Shown in pieces: positions 53,217 to 54,372 of a DNA stretch of 54,372 bases. Both the position numbers and the translations under genes were made by a program. The DNA comes from an uncultured Spirochaetaceae bacterium. Lineage in GTDB: Bacteria; Spirochaetota; Spirochaetia; Sphaerochaetales; Sphaerochaetaceae. The notes below the pieces were generated by a model. That model was given only the letters and a program-made list of their open reading frames with translations, was not told where the DNA came from and did not search any database. The number at the start of each line of letters is the position of its first letter. The first letter of the stretch is position 1. Where the stretch lies: the NCBI GenBank assembly GCA_944392965.1, contig CALXYM010000014.1:1-54372 (forward strand). Reading direction: 5' to 3'.

Positions 53217-53232
53217 TTCAGGCAAGCCTGAA
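53217..53232. repeat. Right-end hairpin of the IS200/IS605-type element
   Basis: Perfect stem TTCAGGC / GCCTGAA with a 2-base loop, overlapping the tnpB stop. IS200/IS605 ends carry such subterminal hairpins, and the TnpB omega-RNA extends over this end. Confidence 0.7.
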
Positions 53233-54372
53233 GGCTTCCATGGAGTATCCATGATCTTTTTCCTCGTTCACTGATGCCATGCTTCTTAGGTGCATTTCTG
53301 CACGTCCGTCCACAGTGGGCATCTCCGGAGGCTTAACTTCGCCGGCGTCCCCGGCTAGGGCTTTCAGGCCAAAGGATTCAAGATTGAGGGCAGCGTTCCT
53401 GTCCCGATCCTGTCTGGTATGGCATACCTTGCACTCCCACTCCCTGTCACTGAGTGTCAGCTCCGCATTATGCCAGCCACATATATGGCAGGTTCTCGAC
53501 GATGCGAAGAACCTGTCCGCTGTCATAAGTGTTTTCCCATAAAAGAGGCTCTTGTATTCAAGCTGCCTCCTTATCTCAAAGAATGACGCATCCTGTATGT
53601 GCTTCGAGAGCTTCCTGTTCTTCATCATTCCAGCTACGTTAAGATCCTCGATGACTATGACCTCCGCTTGGCTGTCGCAGACTATCTTCTTCGTCATCTT
53701 GTGGATGCTGTCCTTCCTGGTGTTGGATATCTTCTCATGAAGTACTGCCATCTCATGTCTGAGTTTCTTCCAGTTTTCTGAACCTTTCTTCTTTTTTGAA
53801 AGGAGTTTCTGTAAATGCCTGAGCCTCTTCTCATACTGCTTCAGTGCTCTCGGATTCTCATACTCCCTTCCATCAGAGCAGACGGCAAGTCGATCAAGGT
53901 TGAGGTCGATGCCGATCACCTTGGGCTTTTCCGGCAGTTCAGGGACGGGAGCTTCAAGGCCGTCGTCGAAGAGGCATGAGGCATATACTGTTCCTGAAGG
54001 ATTCACAGTCACCGTGATGTTCTTCAGCTTCCCGATAGGCTTCCTGTGTATGACAGCATCGACCCAGCCGATACCCTGCACATAGATACGACTGTTATTT
54101 ACATCGACCTTGCCTTTCTGCGGAATCCTGAAGCTCTTCTTCGAGCGGTGCTTTGTCTTGAATTTGGGATAAGCTGCATCCTTGCGGAAGAAGGCCTTGA
54201 AAGCTGCACTCAGGTCAGCCGACACACACTGAAGCGTCTGGGCAGGAGCATCTGTAAGCCAGGGGAAAGCAGGCTTGAGGGAATGAGCTATGAAGTTGTT
54301 GAGGTCGAAGGCCGTATGGCTCTCTTTCCTCCTCTCATAAGACTTGGAAGAGTATTCCAGAAGGCGGTTCCA
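53218..54372 (-). CDS. tnpB: TnpB (IS605 OrfB), N-terminus beyond window
   Basis: The frame runs without a stop from 53218 to the right edge, so the first part lies outside. The RuvC triad is intact: Asp in IGIDLNLD, Glu in VIEDLNV and Asp in RDRNAALN, with a zinc ribbon (CHICG ... CKVCH). The N-terminal part seen (WNRLLEYSSKSY, SADLSAAFKAFFR) matches family HTH and RBD segments. TnpB is an RNA-guided nuclease; its omega-RNA overlaps the tnpB 3' end and the right end. No tnpA is in view. The element adjoins a broken AAA gene. Confidence 0.95.
   Translation of the reverse strand, partial: WNRLLEYSSKSYERRKESHTAFDLNNFIAHSLKPAFPWLTDAPAQTLQCVSADLSAAFKAFFRKDAAYPKFKTKHRSKKSFRIPQKGKVDVNNSRIYVQGIGWVDAVIHRKPIGKLKNITVTVNPSGTVYASCLFDDGLEAPVPELPEKPKVIGIDLNLDRLAVCSDGREYENPRALKQYEKRLRHLQKLLSKKKKGSENWKKLRHEMAVLHEKISNTRKDSIHKMTKKIVCDSQAEVIVIEDLNVAGMMKNRKLSKHIQDASFFEIRRQLEYKSLFYGKTLMTADRFFASSRTCHICGWHNAELTLSDREWECKVCHTRQDRDRNAALNLESFGLKALAGDAGEVKPPEMPTVDGRAEMHLRSMASVNEEKDHGYSMEAFRLA

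Overview
The window looks like a chromosomal segment of a host-associated, fermentative spirochaete (Sphaerochaeta/Treponema-like). This is an inference from gene content: periplasmic binding proteins whose signal peptides end in short Gly/Ala/Ser-rich stretches without a lipobox Cys, sugar ABC systems without their own ATPase, YesM/YesN two-component pairs, DUF3793 next to flavodoxin, and moderate GC. No 16S gene or other decisive marker is present. No CRISPR array, phage or plasmid backbone was seen. No gene-free stretch exceeds about 250 bases.

Left part (1-15.5 kb). A molybdenum hydroxylase large subunit with a damaged 5' end converges on a tRNA-Ser(GGA)-SRP RNA (ffs) tandem. Next come a small two-gene module (acidic protein plus degenerate ImmA/IrrE-like protein), an iron-type DUF3793-flavodoxin operon behind a DtxR-like box, and a tRNA operon Ser(UGA)-Ser(GCU)-Arg(GCG)-Ser(CGA) with its own promoter and terminator. 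With tRNA-Ser(GGA), the window holds four serine acceptors of different anticodon. A 1187-codon repeat-containing lipoprotein, a solitary SinI-like restriction endonuclease, a membrane M28 peptidase, an AgrC-like kinase and a four-gene leftward housekeeping operon (Nudix, aldo/keto reductase, membrane protein, YigZ) follow.

Centre (15.6-34.2 kb): sugar and nucleoside catabolism. deoC is followed by an enlarged thymidine-kinase-like protein. A probably leaderless YesN regulator, a YesM kinase with almost no extracytoplasmic domain and an ABC-ATPase-like protein that has lost its nucleotide-binding motifs lead into an RbsACB-type importer. SIS and ROK genes, a KDPG aldolase-VOC fusion divergent from a KDG kinase, a GntR/LacI-type regulator, a MalEFG-type importer and a GH172 (DUF2961) glycosidase complete a sugar/2-keto-3-deoxygluconate region.

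Right part (34.4-54.4 kb). An AAA ATPase plus small RloB/TOPRIM-like protein resembles an anti-phage pair. A PrpR-like regulator lacking GAFTGA and the Walker B acids is divergent from a 12-gene, tightly overlapping operon: DUF1537 kinase, Fe-ADH, DapA-like lyase, PdxA2, 2-hydroxyacid dehydrogenase, BD-FAE-like esterase, peptide-type ABC importer (5 genes) and a LarA-type nickel racemase homologue. I think this is the best candidate for an undescribed system: import, de-esterification, racemisation/oxidation, phosphorylation and cleavage of a hydroxy-acid substrate. The window ends with a DUF6788-AAA-nuclease fusion, a broken AAA gene and an IS200/IS605-type TnpB that runs off the right edge and abuts the broken gene.
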